DNA from: Rhodocytophaga rosea
Lineage (GTDB): Bacteria > Bacteroidota > Bacteroidia > Cytophagales > 172606-1
Direction: 5' to 3'
Length of the DNA: 64,000 nucleotides
NCBI RefSeq assembly: GCF_010119975.1
Contig: NZ_CP048222.1
Coordinates: forward strand, 8,532,501-8,596,500
Below the pieces are notes generated by a model. It saw only the letters and a program-made list of their open reading frames with translations. It was not told the origin of the DNA and made no database searches. This document shows, piece after piece, positions 54,711 through 64,000 of this stretch. Each line of letters opens with the position of its first letter. Position 1 is the stretch's first letter. The translations under genes and the position numbers were made by a program.

Positions 54711-56145
54711 ATAAAGTATAGCTTTGCCCCCATTCTGGTATCTCTACCTGGTTGTACCCCTCTCCTATCAGATGGGCATGAAAATCGGTCATGCTTTTGT
54801 ATTCACCATGAATGAGGAATATTTTCTTCAGTTTATCCGATGACTGGTATTTTACAAATCTGGTCAGGTCATCCAGATCGCCATGTCCACTGAATACATC
54901 AGTTTTACGAATATTTGCCAATACCGGAATTTCGTTCCCATTCGCCAGCCGGATACTCCGCATGCCATCCAGTAATTTCCTTCCCAGCGTGCCTTCCGCC
55001 GCATATCCGATCATCAGAATGGTAGCATAGGGATTATTAATATTTGTCATTACGTGATGTTCTACCCTGCCGCCCTGTACCATTCCTGAGGAAGAAATAA
55101 TAATACAAGGCTCACTGTGGCTGGCTACAGCCCGGCTTTCCTTCATATTCTCCACATACACCAAGTTCTGGAAGTCAAACAACCCTTCGTGTTCTTCATA
55201 AAATGCCTGTGCCTCCTCATTCAACTGCTTTGTATACTTTTCATACACCTTGGTACTCTGTAATGCCAGCGGACTATCTGAAAACACTTTAATAGGCGGA
55301 AATCCCTGATTGGTGTATAATTTATTCAGTGTATAAAGCAAAGCCTGTGTCCGCCCCACACTAAAAGCCGGAATGATAAGCCTTCCGGGAATATCAATAC
55401 AAGCTTCTTTTATAATCGTGGCCAGTTCTTCTTCCGGAGAGCCTTTGGCCTGATGCCGGCGGTTGCCATAGGTAGTTTCACAAATCAAATAATCAACTTC
55501 CGGAAAACGTTGTGGGTCTTGCAATAAAGGGTAATTGTTACGGCCAATATCACCGGAAAAACCTATTCTCTTTTTCTCTCCATTTTCTTCCACTTCAATC
55601 AGAATATTGGCCGCTCCCAGCAAATGCCCGGTAGGAATAAAGGTTACATCCAGCCCTTTTTTTATTCTGAACTTCTGGTTGAAAGCAACCGTAACAAACT
55701 GGTCTACGGTTTCATTTACCTGTTTTTCCAGAAACAACTCTGAGGGATTTATCTTTGTTTTTTTACCTGAGCGGCTTTTCTTCCGGCTTCCATTGCTGTG
55801 GATATGTTTCAATAGTTTCTGGTTCAAGGCTGCCGAATCCTGCAATAATAAGTGGGCGAGTGGTAATGTAGCGGATGTACATAATATCTGTCCTTCATAC
55901 CCCTCCCGGATCAGGTTAGGCAAATTACCGGAATGGTCAATATGGGCGTGTGTGAGTAATACTACATTTATTTCGGATGGCTCAAAAGGAAAAAGGCTAT
56001 AGGGCTGGAGCAATTTTTCTTTCTTCCCCTTCTGCCGGTCCATATCTGTGCCGCAATCTATTAATATCTTAAAATCATCTTCTAACTCCAGCAGATACAT
56101 GCTCCCGGTTACCTGGCGGGCTGCCCCCCAAAACGTTAATTTCAT
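54709..56145 (-). CDS. MBL-fold beta-CASP RNA-specificity nuclease-like protein
   Basis: 478 residues. The metallo-beta-lactamase fold carries the zinc motif THAHIDHSGNLP and downstream ligands in PTGHLLGAANIL and GFSGDIGRNN. The beta-CASP region contains LIIPAFSVGRTQALLY and SSSGMVQGGRVEHH, and the RMMBL end shows DVFSGHGDLDDL plus IFLIHGEYKSM. The architecture is that of CPSF73/Ysh1-like RNA nucleases, and many bacteria have one or two copies. It is predicted cytoplasmic and acts on RNA ends. It is divergent from the helicase gene. Confidence 0.94.
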   Translation of the reverse strand: MKLTFWGAARQVTGSMYLLELEDDFKILIDCGTDMDRQKGKKEKLLQPYSLFPFEPSEINVVLLTHAHIDHSGNLPNLIREGYEGQILCTSATLPLAHLLLQDSAALNQKLLKHIHSNGSRKKSRSGKKTKINPSELFLEKQVNETVDQFVTVAFNQKFRIKKGLDVTFIPTGHLLGAANILIEVEENGEKKRIGFSGDIGRNNYPLLQDPQRFPEVDYLICETTYGNRRHQAKGSPEEELATIIKEACIDIPGRLIIPAFSVGRTQALLYTLNKLYTNQGFPPIKVFSDSPLALQSTKVYEKYTKQLNEEAQAFYEEHEGLFDFQNLVYVENMKESRAVASHSEPCIIISSSGMVQGGRVEHHVMTNINNPYATILMIGYAAEGTLGRKLLDGMRSIRLANGNEIPVLANIRKTDVFSGHGDLDDLTRFVKYQSSDKLKKIFLIHGEYKSMTDFHAHLIGEGYNQVEIPEWGQSYTL

Positions 56146-56325
56146 ATGCAGTAATAGGTATATACGTATGTAAACTCATGTAACTCAAAACGAAGCCAAT
56201 GAGTTTGAGAAGGGCAAACTTAACGCAAGTGCACCGCAATTCAAATGGATAGCTGAGAATATATCCGGGAAGCAGGCTTAACTATAAATAATTGAGTAAA
56301 ATGCAAAAAATTACTATCCTTGAGC

Positions 56326-58260
56326 ATGAATCCGGCGATTGAAGAACTCAAACAATTATTAGCTATTCTAAAAACGGAGTGGGAAGAAGATGCCGCCCAG
56401 TATGTGGCTAAAATGGTGCATACTCCCTTGCAAGAACGCCGCAAAGAAGGCATGAGCTGGTATCCGGTAGTGGTAACCGAATCTGGTTTTGGATTAGGAG
56501 ATAAATTATACCTGGAAGTAGAAAAAACCACAGAGATCTATACGCCTCATAGTTTTGGAACAGGCAAAGCAGTAGCACTGTTTAGCAACAGCGGGGATCC
56601 TAAAAAGCGGCCATCTATACAAGGAGTGGTAGCCAGTGTCGGATTTAACCGGCTGAAAATTATTTTCAACGAAGATGAACTCCCCGACTGGCTCGACGAT
56701 GGAAAACTGGGAATAGACCTGCTTTTTGATGAAACCAGTTACAAAGAAATGGAGAATGCGGTAAGAAAGGTGATAGAAGCTGATAGAAACCGCACCGCTC
56801 AACTCCGGGATATTTTGCTGGGACATGCCAGGCCAGGATTTAAGCCGCTGAAATTTGATTTACAATTACCTCATCTGAATGAATCGCAGAATAAAGCCGT
56901 TCAGAATATTTTACTTTCTGAGGATGTAGCCATTATTCATGGTCCGCCAGGTACCGGAAAAACTACTACGCTGGTAGAAGCCATCATCCAGACCTTAAAA
57001 AGCGAAAAACAAGTATTGGTTTGCTCGCCTAGTAATACCGCCGTTGATCTGCTCACCGAAAAACTAGCATCCAGACAGGTAGAAGTGGTTCGTATCGGGA
57101 ATCCGGCCAGGGTAAGCGAAGATATGCTGCAACATACCGTAGATGCCAGGGTTCAGGCAGATAAATTATATCCACAGATCAAACAAATGCGCAAACAGGC
57201 GGATGAATTCAACCGGCTGGCACATAAATACAAAAGGCAATTCGGCAAAGCTGAACGGGACCAGCGTAAACTGATTCTGGCAGAAGCCAGGAAATTATCC
57301 AAAGAAGCCAATGATACGGAAAAATATATCACTGATGCCCTGTTTGACAAAGCCCAGGTTATTACTTGTACGCTGGTAGGTGCCGCCAATCGTTATCTGA
57401 CCGGAAGAACATTTTCAACGGTATTTATTGATGAAGCTGCTCAGGCTCTGGAACCAGCTACCTGGATTCCCATTCTGAAATCAAACCGGGTAGTTTTTGC
57501 CGGCGATCATTGCCAGCTGCCCCCTACGATAAAATCTCAAAAAGCAGAAAAAGCCGGGTTGGGAATCACGCTGTTTGAAAAATGTATGAACCGCCAGCAG
57601 GTATCAGTTATGCTAATTATGCAATACCGGATGCACGAACAAATCATGGCTTTTTCCAGCCAGGAATTTTATCATAATGGCTTGCAAGCGCATGAAAGTG
57701 TCGCTACTAAAGTTCTGGGAACAGACGAGGTACTTTCCCAGCCATTTGTGTTTATAGATACCGCCGGGAGCGGATTTGAAGAGAAGTTTAATCCGGAAAA
57801 CCAAAGTATTTCCAATTTCGAAGAAGCCCAGATACTGCTCAGGTATATAGATCAATTGCTTACTCATCTGCAAAGTATCTCTCCGGTAGTACTGCAGTTT
57901 CCCTTCCGTATCGGCATTATCTCCCCTTATAGGGCGCAAGTAGAGTTTATGAAGGAAAATCTGGCACAATATGAAACCCTTGCCAGTTATACACATTTAA
58001 TTTCTGTGGGAACCGTAGATGGATTTCAGGGACAGGAGCGGGAAATTATTGGCATCAGCCTGGTACGATCGAATGCCCGGCAGGAAATCGGATTTTTACA
58101 GGATATCCGCCGCATGAATGTGGCCCTTACCAGAGCAAAGCAGCATTTAGTTGTGGTCGGAGATAGTGCTACGCTTGCCAATCACCCGTTTTACAGAGAT
58201 TTTCTCAGTTATGCAGAAGAAGCCGGTGCTTACCGGAGTGTATGGGAATGGATACAGTAG
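56326..58260 (+). CDS. Upf1-like superfamily 1B AAA helicase
   Basis: 644 residues from the ATG at 56326; the in-frame TTG at 56320 is less likely. Motifs in order: Walker A HGPPGTGKTTTLVEAII, CSPSNTAVDLLTEKL (Ia), VFIDEAAQALEPATWIP (II), GDHCQLPPTIKSQKA (III), IMQYRMHEQIMAF (IV), GTVDGFQGQEREIIGISLVRSN (V) and DIRRMNVALTRAKQHLVVVGD (VI). The N-terminal ~190 residues are a beta-barrel-like domain (VVTESGFGLGDKLYLEV), as in IGHMBP2/Upf1 family helicases. It probably unwinds RNA or DNA. It is divergent from the beta-CASP RNA nuclease. Confidence 0.94.
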   Translation: MNPAIEELKQLLAILKTEWEEDAAQYVAKMVHTPLQERRKEGMSWYPVVVTESGFGLGDKLYLEVEKTTEIYTPHSFGTGKAVALFSNSGDPKKRPSIQGVVASVGFNRLKIIFNEDELPDWLDDGKLGIDLLFDETSYKEMENAVRKVIEADRNRTAQLRDILLGHARPGFKPLKFDLQLPHLNESQNKAVQNILLSEDVAIIHGPPGTGKTTTLVEAIIQTLKSEKQVLVCSPSNTAVDLLTEKLASRQVEVVRIGNPARVSEDMLQHTVDARVQADKLYPQIKQMRKQADEFNRLAHKYKRQFGKAERDQRKLILAEARKLSKEANDTEKYITDALFDKAQVITCTLVGAANRYLTGRTFSTVFIDEAAQALEPATWIPILKSNRVVFAGDHCQLPPTIKSQKAEKAGLGITLFEKCMNRQQVSVMLIMQYRMHEQIMAFSSQEFYHNGLQAHESVATKVLGTDEVLSQPFVFIDTAGSGFEEKFNPENQSISNFEEAQILLRYIDQLLTHLQSISPVVLQFPFRIGIISPYRAQVEFMKENLAQYETLASYTHLISVGTVDGFQGQEREIIGISLVRSNARQEIGFLQDIRRMNVALTRAKQHLVVVGDSATLANHPFYRDFLSYAEEAGAYRSVWEWIQ

Positions 58261-58323
58261 TTGTAGGTTAATGAGTTAAAAGATTATGAGTTGCGAAAAG
58301 TAAGGTTGGCTGCTAAAGGCTAT

Positions 58324-58370
58324 ACTCATTCACTCATTCACTCATTCACTCATTCACTCATTCATTCACT
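58324..58370. repeat. 8-bp tandem repeat (ACTCATTC) at the 3' end of the DUF2721 gene
   Basis: Five exact copies of ACTCATTC (58324-58363) plus a degenerate seventh-base unit follow. The repeat overlaps the DUF2721 stop codon (58362-58364). Unit changes by slippage could shift the terminal codons or the stop. It lies between convergent genes. Confidence 0.85.
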
Positions 58371-58769
58371 TTCCCTAGCCTTCTCCTCTATATCACTCAG
58401 CTGAATTTCAATAGCTTTGATAGACATATATAATTCTGCCATAGAATAACCCAGAGACGCCATCATTAATACAAGGCTTGCACCAAACACATATTTTGCC
58501 AGTTGTATTTGTTCGCCAAAAATCAGGAACATACATAATACACACAAGAATAAACTCGCTACTCCTAGTACCTGCATATCCCGGATCAGTGTCACCCGCC
58601 GTTTCAGATTTTTAATCTGAGCCCAGATCAGAGGATCGGGTTCATCTTTGTATTTGGCATGTAAATTCCGGATGAGGCTGGCAATAGCCAGAAAACGGTT
58701 GGTATAAGCAAGCAATAGCAATGAAACGGTAGGAAATAATAAAGCTGGTGCATTTAAAGTTAGTTCCAT
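58362..58769 (-). CDS. DUF2721 family membrane protein
   Basis: 135 residues matching the DUF2721 pattern: an N-terminal segment LNAPALLFPTVSLLLLAYTNRFLAIASLIRNLH, a charged loop (KYKDEPDPLIWAQIKNLKRR), then two hydrophobic helices (VLGVASLFLCVLCMFLIFG and AKYVFGASLVLMMASLGYSM) and a C-terminal amphipathic helix. The family is widespread, small and membrane-embedded, with no established function. Its stop lies in the ACTCATTC tandem repeat. It is convergent with the Upf1-like helicase and apparently monocistronic. Confidence 0.88.
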   Translation of the reverse strand: MELTLNAPALLFPTVSLLLLAYTNRFLAIASLIRNLHAKYKDEPDPLIWAQIKNLKRRVTLIRDMQVLGVASLFLCVLCMFLIFGEQIQLAKYVFGASLVLMMASLGYSMAELYMSIKAIEIQLSDIEEKARESE

Positions 58770-59006
58770 AACTTAAAAGCTAAACTCATTAAATAATATA
58801 TAAATCCTTATCTTCAATGGAATTATCGCTTAATGTTCTATTACACACCTTTTATTAAATTATTTTTTCTTTCAATGGTAACTTTATTTGTTCAAATAAA
58901 TTATTAAAATATCAATCAACAGTGTGTACATATAGTGAAGGTATACATTTGAAGATGGCAGGGTTATTGATCAAAATGAATCAAATTTAACCTACTGTTT
59001 GCATAT

Positions 59007-59046
59007 CCACCTGTCGTTTATTCTATAAAGGCAGGTGGTTTTTTAT
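59007..59046. terminator. Stem-loop with T-run between DUF2721 and Nudix genes
   Basis: CCACCTG (59007-59013) pairs with CAGGTGG (59032-59038) and is followed by TTTTTT on the plus strand. On the minus strand it lies just after the Nudix stop, where the T-run becomes an upstream A-run. It reads as a plus-direction terminator but may serve the Nudix gene as a 3' hairpin. Confidence 0.65.
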
Positions 59047-59053
59047 TGTCCGG

Positions 59054-59746
59054 TCAGATCTCAAAATTGAAACCTCTGGATTTAAGTTCTTCATACCGCT
59101 GTTTATCGAACTGGTATAACCTGGCTGCCCGGTGAGCCACGCCTGCCTGCATTTCTTCCAGCGGTTTCAATAAGTTCATTTTCAGAATTTTCTTACGGAA
59201 GTTGCGCTTATCGAGGGGCTTTTCAAGTACTGTTTCATAGAGATGTTGCAACTCCGAAAGGGTAAATTTTTGGGGCAATAATTCAAAACCAATCGGCTGG
59301 TAGCGTACTTTTCCTTTCAATCTTTCCAGAGCCATTTGCAGAATTTTGGCATGGTCAAAAGCCAGTGCTGGCACCTGAGATATATTAAACCAGTGTGCCT
59401 GGTCAGCATCAGATCCTGCCTGCAGGAGATAATCCGATAATTTCACCAGCGCATAATAAGCTACAGAAACAGTTCGTCCTCTGGGATCGCGGCCTACATC
59501 TCCAAAGGTATACAGCTGTTCCATAAAGACTTCTTTCAATCCAGTTTCTTCTTCCAGTTCCCGCTTGGCAGCAAACTCAATGGTAGGATCTTCCATATCC
59601 AGAAAACCGCCGGGAAATGCCCATAAGCCTTTAAAGGGATCGGAGGCCCGTTGTATAAGCAGTACCTTTAATTCGCCATCATCGAAACCGAACAGAATAC
59701 AATCTACGGTTACAGCTGGCCTGGGATATTCATAGGTATAGGGCAT
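59054..59746 (-). CDS. Nudix hydrolase with C-terminal winged helix (NrtR-like)
   Basis: 230 residues from the preferred start [54 protein letters not shown]; the in-frame codon at 59800 adds an unlikely tail. The Nudix box region reads [25 protein letters not shown], with a D at the usual Glu position of the first part. The C-terminal ~85 residues ([34 protein letters not shown]) are a winged helix as in NrtR regulators of NAD metabolism. It is either an ADP-ribose-type pyrophosphatase, a regulator, or both. It lies 153 bp downstream of the pnkp gene on the same strand. Confidence 0.9.
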   Translation of the reverse strand: MPYTYEYPRPAVTVDCILFGFDDGELKVLLIQRASDPFKGLWAFPGGFLDMEDPTIEFAAKRELEEETGLKEVFMEQLYTFGDVGRDPRGRTVSVAYYALVKLSDYLLQAGSDADQAHWFNISQVPALAFDHAKILQMALERLKGKVRYQPIGFELLPQKFTLSELQHLYETVLEKPLDKRNFRKKILKMNLLKPLEEMQAGVAHRAARLYQFDKQRYEELKSRGFNFEI

Positions 59747-59899
59747 GGCAATGGGAATAATTGATTTTACACCAATCTTACAAAATTTAGTAATGTGCAA
59801 GTGCAGATACTTTCAAATTTTCTATATTTTCTGTTTTTACAGCCTACACTCTGCTCATTGCCACTCAATTCAACCCATTGGCAAATAAAGCAAATTGTA

Positions 59900-62476
59900 T
59901 TACAACCTTGGATCTACAGGCTCGCTTTCTAAGGCCATTACGCCAAATACACAGGCATGTACCCGGCTTAACGGTTCTTTGTTTACAAATCTTTCCAGGG
60001 CTTCAATTCCTAGAGCAAATTCCCGCAAGGCAAGCGAACGTTTAGCCGACAACCCTCTGTTTCGTAGTCGTTCCATATTTTCTGGAGCCGTATATTCTGG
60101 TCCGTAAATAATGCGCAGGTATTCTTTGCCCCGGCATTTAATAGCTGGCTGAACGATTCCTTTGGTACCCCGGCTGATAAAATCCAGTGGCTTCACTACC
60201 ATTCCTTCTCCCCCATTTTCGGTCAGTTCTGTCCACCAGTCTATGGCTGCGTTACGAGCCTGTTCATCCGTAAGGTCAACTATTTTATAAGGAGTAGCTT
60301 TGAGTAAACCGGGGTCAAAAGTGCAAATTTCGGCAATAGTAGACATATGCCAGAGGTGATCTTTGTCGGTATGCACAGCACCTTCGGTGGCCATGATATG
60401 AAAAGGAGCCAGCTTGTAATCTGCCAGGGAATAGACCGGCCAGCAATATTGCTGGTAAGACTTTGTAAACTGGGCAGCCATTTCTTTTCTGGCGCTATAC
60501 TGATTGAGCAGATTTTTCACATCCAGACCTCTGCCATCTGCCTGGTACAATATATCCAGTACATCTGGCAAGGCTGCATTGGCCGCAGCACCAACCGCTG
60601 CATACTGATTTTGTAATAAAGCCTGCGCCTTCGCTGACCATGGCATGAGTTCACAATCCAAACACACCCAACTGGTACTAAACTTTTCCCAGAAACCGGC
60701 TTTGGTAAACGCTTCCTGCAACCGAAGAAGAAATTCTGTTTCCAGTGCCTCACTGGTAAAAAAACTCCGGCCATTGCGGGTATAACATACGCCTATTCCC
60801 TGGTTCTGCAAGCCAAACCTTTTCAAAGCTGCTTCTTCATCTTTGCACAAAATAACGATTGCCCGTGAACCCATATGTTTTTCCTCACAGATCACTTTTG
60901 TAATGCCTTGTTTGGCATAATACGCCAGGGCTTCTGAAGGATGTTCCAGATAAGTGGGCAATCCACTGGTTTCGCTTGGCGACATGGTAGGCGGCAAATA
61001 GATCAGCCATTTGGGATTTACCGCAAAACGGCTCATCACTTCCAGGGCAGCAATGGCATTATCTTCGCGAATGGTAACCTGACTGGCCAAACGGGTTGTG
61101 ATGAGTTGTTTACCAATTACTTCCTCAATATTTAAAATATCGTCCTGCAAGTGCTGGGAGGAAAGTAACTGTGCCTTCTCCTTTTTGAAGTTCAGCGGAC
61201 GAACGGATTCATAATATACTTTAGCAGCCGGTACACTTACCAGTTCCTTTTCTGGGTAGCGCAAAGCAGTGAGGGCATTGCCAAACACACAACCAGTATC
61301 AATATCGATGGTATGGTTGAGCCACTCAGGTTCTGGCACTGGCGTATGTCCGTATACAACCGTAGCTTTTCCTTTATAATCCGCTGCCCAGTTATACCTG
61401 ATAGGAAGGCCAAATTCATCGGTTTCCCCAGTTGTTTCGCCATACAGACAAAAAGCTCTTACTGCTCCCGAACCCCTACCCTGCATGTCTTCCCGTAATC
61501 CGGCATGTGCTACTACCAGATTTCCCTGATCTACTACATAATGACTCACCAGAGTATCCAGAAATAGTTTAACCTCCTGCAAGAATTCCGGAGTTTCGTG
61601 AGAAAGCTGCTCCATTGTAAGTGCCAGTCCATGTTTGAGCTGCACATTTTTCCCGGAAAGCTTTTGCAATAATTTCATATCATGATTGCCGGGAACACAA
61701 AGCGCAGTTCCGGCATTTACCATGCTCATGACCAGTTTCAATACACCTGGAGAATCTGGTCCTCTGTCTACTAAATCGCCTAAGAAAATGGCTTTTCTTC
61801 CAACAGGAGGAACAACTGTGTAGCCAAAATTTTTACCATCCACTTCCGTTTCTGAAACTGAATAACCCAATTTATTCAGCAAGGCCACTAATTCATCATA
61901 GCAACCATGCACATCACCAATTATATCGAACGGTCCTTTTTCTGTTTTGCGGTTATTATATAATGGATCACGAATAATTGTTTCTATGGCATCTACTTCT
62001 TCTACTGAACTGAGCACATGAATATGCCGAAAGCCTTCCGTTTTCAGGTTCCGTAAAGATTTTCTCAATTGCTGCCGATGCTGGGCAATTACATGCCGGC
62101 CAAAATTGCGGTCCGGGCGTTTGTCGTTCCGATCCTGGCAAACTTTTTCGGGAATATCCAGCACCAAAGCCACTGGCAGGCAGTGATAATCTCTGGCTAA
62201 CTGCACCAATGGTTTCCGGCTTTCCGGCTGTACATTAGTAGCATCAACCACAGTGAGCAAGCCTCTTTTCAGGCGTTTGGCGACAATATAATGCAGGAGT
62301 TCAAACGCATCGGTAGTAGCTGCCTGGTTATTCTCATCATCAGAAACAATACCCCGGCAAGTATCAGAAGAAATAATTTCGGTGGATTTAAAATGCTTTC
62401 TGGCAAAAGATGATTTTCCGGAACCGGAAGACCCGATTAATACCACCAGAGATAATTCAGGTATTTTAATATTCAT
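59900..62476 (-). CDS. pnkp: Polynucleotide kinase-phosphatase-ligase (RNA repair)
   Basis: 858 residues from the preferred start MNIKIPEL; an ATG further upstream would overlap hen1. The kinase domain has GSSGSGKSSF with Lys21, Asp38 in SSDTCRG and Arg116 in CQDRNDKRPDR, which agree with the Clostridium thermocellum enzyme. The phosphatase domain has GDVHG (Asp188, His190), LGDLVDRGPD (Asp234), PGNHD (Asn264, His265), AHAGL (His324) and GHTPV (His377). The ligase domain carries EEKHMGSRA (adenylylated Lys533). It heals and seals broken RNA ends together with Hen1, which adds a 2'-O-methyl mark. The hen1 stop is 22 bp upstream, so the two form an operon. Confidence 0.97.
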   Translation of the reverse strand: MNIKIPELSLVVLIGSSGSGKSSFARKHFKSTEIISSDTCRGIVSDDENNQAATTDAFELLHYIVAKRLKRGLLTVVDATNVQPESRKPLVQLARDYHCLPVALVLDIPEKVCQDRNDKRPDRNFGRHVIAQHRQQLRKSLRNLKTEGFRHIHVLSSVEEVDAIETIIRDPLYNNRKTEKGPFDIIGDVHGCYDELVALLNKLGYSVSETEVDGKNFGYTVVPPVGRKAIFLGDLVDRGPDSPGVLKLVMSMVNAGTALCVPGNHDMKLLQKLSGKNVQLKHGLALTMEQLSHETPEFLQEVKLFLDTLVSHYVVDQGNLVVAHAGLREDMQGRGSGAVRAFCLYGETTGETDEFGLPIRYNWAADYKGKATVVYGHTPVPEPEWLNHTIDIDTGCVFGNALTALRYPEKELVSVPAAKVYYESVRPLNFKKEKAQLLSSQHLQDDILNIEEVIGKQLITTRLASQVTIREDNAIAALEVMSRFAVNPKWLIYLPPTMSPSETSGLPTYLEHPSEALAYYAKQGITKVICEEKHMGSRAIVILCKDEEAALKRFGLQNQGIGVCYTRNGRSFFTSEALETEFLLRLQEAFTKAGFWEKFSTSWVCLDCELMPWSAKAQALLQNQYAAVGAAANAALPDVLDILYQADGRGLDVKNLLNQYSARKEMAAQFTKSYQQYCWPVYSLADYKLAPFHIMATEGAVHTDKDHLWHMSTIAEICTFDPGLLKATPYKIVDLTDEQARNAAIDWWTELTENGGEGMVVKPLDFISRGTKGIVQPAIKCRGKEYLRIIYGPEYTAPENMERLRNRGLSAKRSLALREFALGIEALERFVNKEPLSRVHACVFGVMALESEPVDPRL

Positions 62477-62498
62477 AAGAGTACGCTGATTGAAAATA

Positions 62499-63893
62499 CT
62501 AATTGATGGTAAAAACTCCCATTTGCGAAGGGGTACCCACTTCTGCATCTTCAGGTCCGACTGGCAGAAATTCAACCTGGTAATGATACTGAGAAGCGAT
62601 ATTACTTGCCCAGGTTTTAAACTCAGCCCTGCTCCACTCAAACCGGTGATCGCTATGCCGGAAAGTTCCGGCAGCCAGAGTTTCGTATTTCCGGTTATAC
62701 TCGATATTGGGTGTGGTAATGATTACGGTTTGGGGTCTGGCAAAAGCAAATACTGTTTTTTCAAAAGCCGTTAGCCTGGAAGCATCCAGGTGCTCGATTA
62801 CTTCCACAATAGCGGCCGCATCATATCCGGACAGGCGTTTATCTTTGTATAGCAATGACCCCTGTATTAGCTTGATTCTTTCCTGTTGTTTAGTGGGCAA
62901 ACGGTCCAGATGCAATTTATCTTTGGCAATTTCCAATGAACGGTAGGATACATCCATTCCCAGAATCTGCTCAAATTGTTTTTCTTTGAGTAATAACCTC
63001 AATAGTTTACCTTCGCCGCAACCCAGATCCAGCACACGTTTGGCACCAGACTTAAGAAGTTGTTCCAGTGTTACTATCAATCGTTGTTCATGCAGTGTTT
63101 TTCTTTTTTCTATCACTTCCTCGGGCAGTTCTTCCTGTTCCTCTCCTGTAATTTCTTCGTCCGGCAATAAAACTGCAAAAGCCTGCCTGGTGAGTGCTCC
63201 CAGATTTTTCAGGTAGCGCCTGGTAATCTGCTCCTGTTCCGGATGGGTTTTCAGCCAGCCTTCGCCTTTCTCCAGTAATTTTTCCACCTCATGTTCGCCA
63301 ATCCAATAGTGTTTATCATTGTCGAGCACCGGAATCAGCACATATAGGTGAGATAAAACATCCCTCAAACGCAGCCTAGCTTTTAAATTCACAGTGAAAT
63401 ACCGGCTCATGCCCCACTCCAGAAAACTGGAGTCGAGTTCATGCGCTTTCAGGCTTACTTCATAGCCCAATGGTTCAAACAACCTTCGCAGAAAAGTTTC
63501 TCCTCCTCTCGCAGGTAAAACCGATATTCCCACTTCTAATGGCAGTTTTTCATCCACTAGTTCCGGGCGGTCTTTACAAGTGCCGTTCATGGCGGTAGAA
63601 AAAGCTTTGGCAATGGCAACACTCATAAAGGAAGAAGCCACATACGGACGGTCATTTACATAATGCTCCAATGCAAATCCTTCTCCCGATGGCCCTTTGG
63701 AATTACGTACCAAGCCAATGGGATCGATGTCGAGCAGTAAGGCGATGGTAGTTTTCTGCTCGGTCGCTTCCGGATAAAAAATATGAATGTTACCCTGCGA
63801 AATCTCCAGGGTTTGCACCTTTGCCGGGTGTTTATATAACAGGTATCCTAAGTCAGTAGCTGGCTGGTGAGTGGTTGAAATGGTAAGAAGCAC
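62499..63893 (-). CDS. hen1: 3'-terminal RNA ribose 2'-O-methyltransferase Hen1
   Basis: 464 residues. The N-terminal ~250 residues are the Hen1-specific domain (FALEHYVNDRPYVASSFMSVAIAKAFSTAMNGTC). The C-terminal methyltransferase domain shows the AdoMet motif VLDLGCGEGKLLRL (~287-300). Metal-binding Glu364, Glu367 and His368 lie in EVIEHLD, and His413 lies in FRHSDHRFEW after PNIEYN, the catalytic pattern of Hen1. It methylates the 2'-OH of the 3'-terminal ribose of cleaved RNA before ligation, protecting against repeated ribotoxin cleavage. It forms an operon with pnkp, 22 bp upstream of that gene. Confidence 0.97.
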   Translation of the reverse strand: MLLTISTTHQPATDLGYLLYKHPAKVQTLEISQGNIHIFYPEATEQKTTIALLLDIDPIGLVRNSKGPSGEGFALEHYVNDRPYVASSFMSVAIAKAFSTAMNGTCKDRPELVDEKLPLEVGISVLPARGGETFLRRLFEPLGYEVSLKAHELDSSFLEWGMSRYFTVNLKARLRLRDVLSHLYVLIPVLDNDKHYWIGEHEVEKLLEKGEGWLKTHPEQEQITRRYLKNLGALTRQAFAVLLPDEEITGEEQEELPEEVIEKRKTLHEQRLIVTLEQLLKSGAKRVLDLGCGEGKLLRLLLKEKQFEQILGMDVSYRSLEIAKDKLHLDRLPTKQQERIKLIQGSLLYKDKRLSGYDAAAIVEVIEHLDASRLTAFEKTVFAFARPQTVIITTPNIEYNRKYETLAAGTFRHSDHRFEWSRAEFKTWASNIASQYHYQVEFLPVGPEDAEVGTPSQMGVFTIN

Positions 63894-64000
63894 AAGAATA
63901 TTATTTTAATAAAGAACACTGGAACCTACCCTGGATTTATAAAATTTCAGGATGAACAGGATTAAAACAGTTCAGAAAATAGATATATACGTCAAAAAGG

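Noticed and set aside
58324-58370. Tandem repeat considered as a CRISPR-like array
   Set aside because: Units are 8 bp and contiguous without spacers. This is a simple microsatellite-type repeat.
59900-63893. Hen1-Pnkp considered as a new defence system
   Set aside because: It is the established bacterial RNA repair system. Only its link to the Nudix gene is open.

Overview
The window reads as a chromosomal segment of an environmental Bacteroidota bacterium, most likely order Cytophagales. Supporting signs are a SusC/SusD pair, large FG-GAP/ASPIC-UnbV lipoproteins, a type IX secretion C-terminal sorting domain, ABC-permease/M1-peptidase fusions, sulfatases, and moderate G+C with AT-rich spacers. 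No rRNA, tRNA or CRISPR array was recognised. The species cannot be fixed from the sequence alone.

Layout: 1-11719 (minus) is a polysaccharide-utilisation style operon transcribed susC, susD, then two paralogous FG-GAP/ASPIC proteins; the second runs off the left edge. 12342-14729 (plus) pairs a Tat-exported FAD amine-oxidase-like protein with a short c-type cytochrome. 15309-18308 (minus) holds a short SecA paralogue preceded by two small predicted exported or membrane ORFs. 18850-20676 (plus) is an aldo/keto reductase plus an AraC-type regulator. 21159-23459 (minus) is a GMC oxidoreductase with its gluconate-2-dehydrogenase-subunit-3-like partner. 24332-26113 is a lipoprotein sulfatase. 26290-28951 (minus) is an ECF42-type sigma factor cluster with a YCII/DGPF protein and a dihydrofolate-reductase-like protein. 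29362-33851 (minus) is an ABC ATPase plus a permease/M1-peptidase fusion behind a palindromic operator candidate. 34301-36043 is a second sulfatase, and 37030-39587 a membrane GAF/PAS sensor without an output domain plus a thioredoxin-like protein.

From 40013 to 43049 is an insertion-sequence nest: two decayed IS5-like transposases joined tail to tail, one split by an IS3-family element. It is followed by a frameshifted metallophosphoesterase, then a divergent iron-uptake locus (siderophore receptor; PepSY membrane protein and small membrane protein) with three tandem palindromes between the divergent genes. The remainder holds a PAS histidine kinase, sucC, a T9SS-secreted protein, a beta-CASP nuclease-like protein, an Upf1-like helicase, a DUF2721 protein, and finally Hen1, Pnkp and a Nudix/NrtR-like protein on one strand. 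Hen1-Pnkp is the known bacterial RNA repair system.

Decayed gene fragments (a histidine-kinase tail, a MocR-type regulator tail, a dihydrofolate-reductase-like N-terminus) lie in several spacers, so the region has seen considerable gain and loss. The best candidate for something not yet described is the SecA paralogue with its two small neighbours. The best-supported complete system is Hen1-Pnkp, which is already known.
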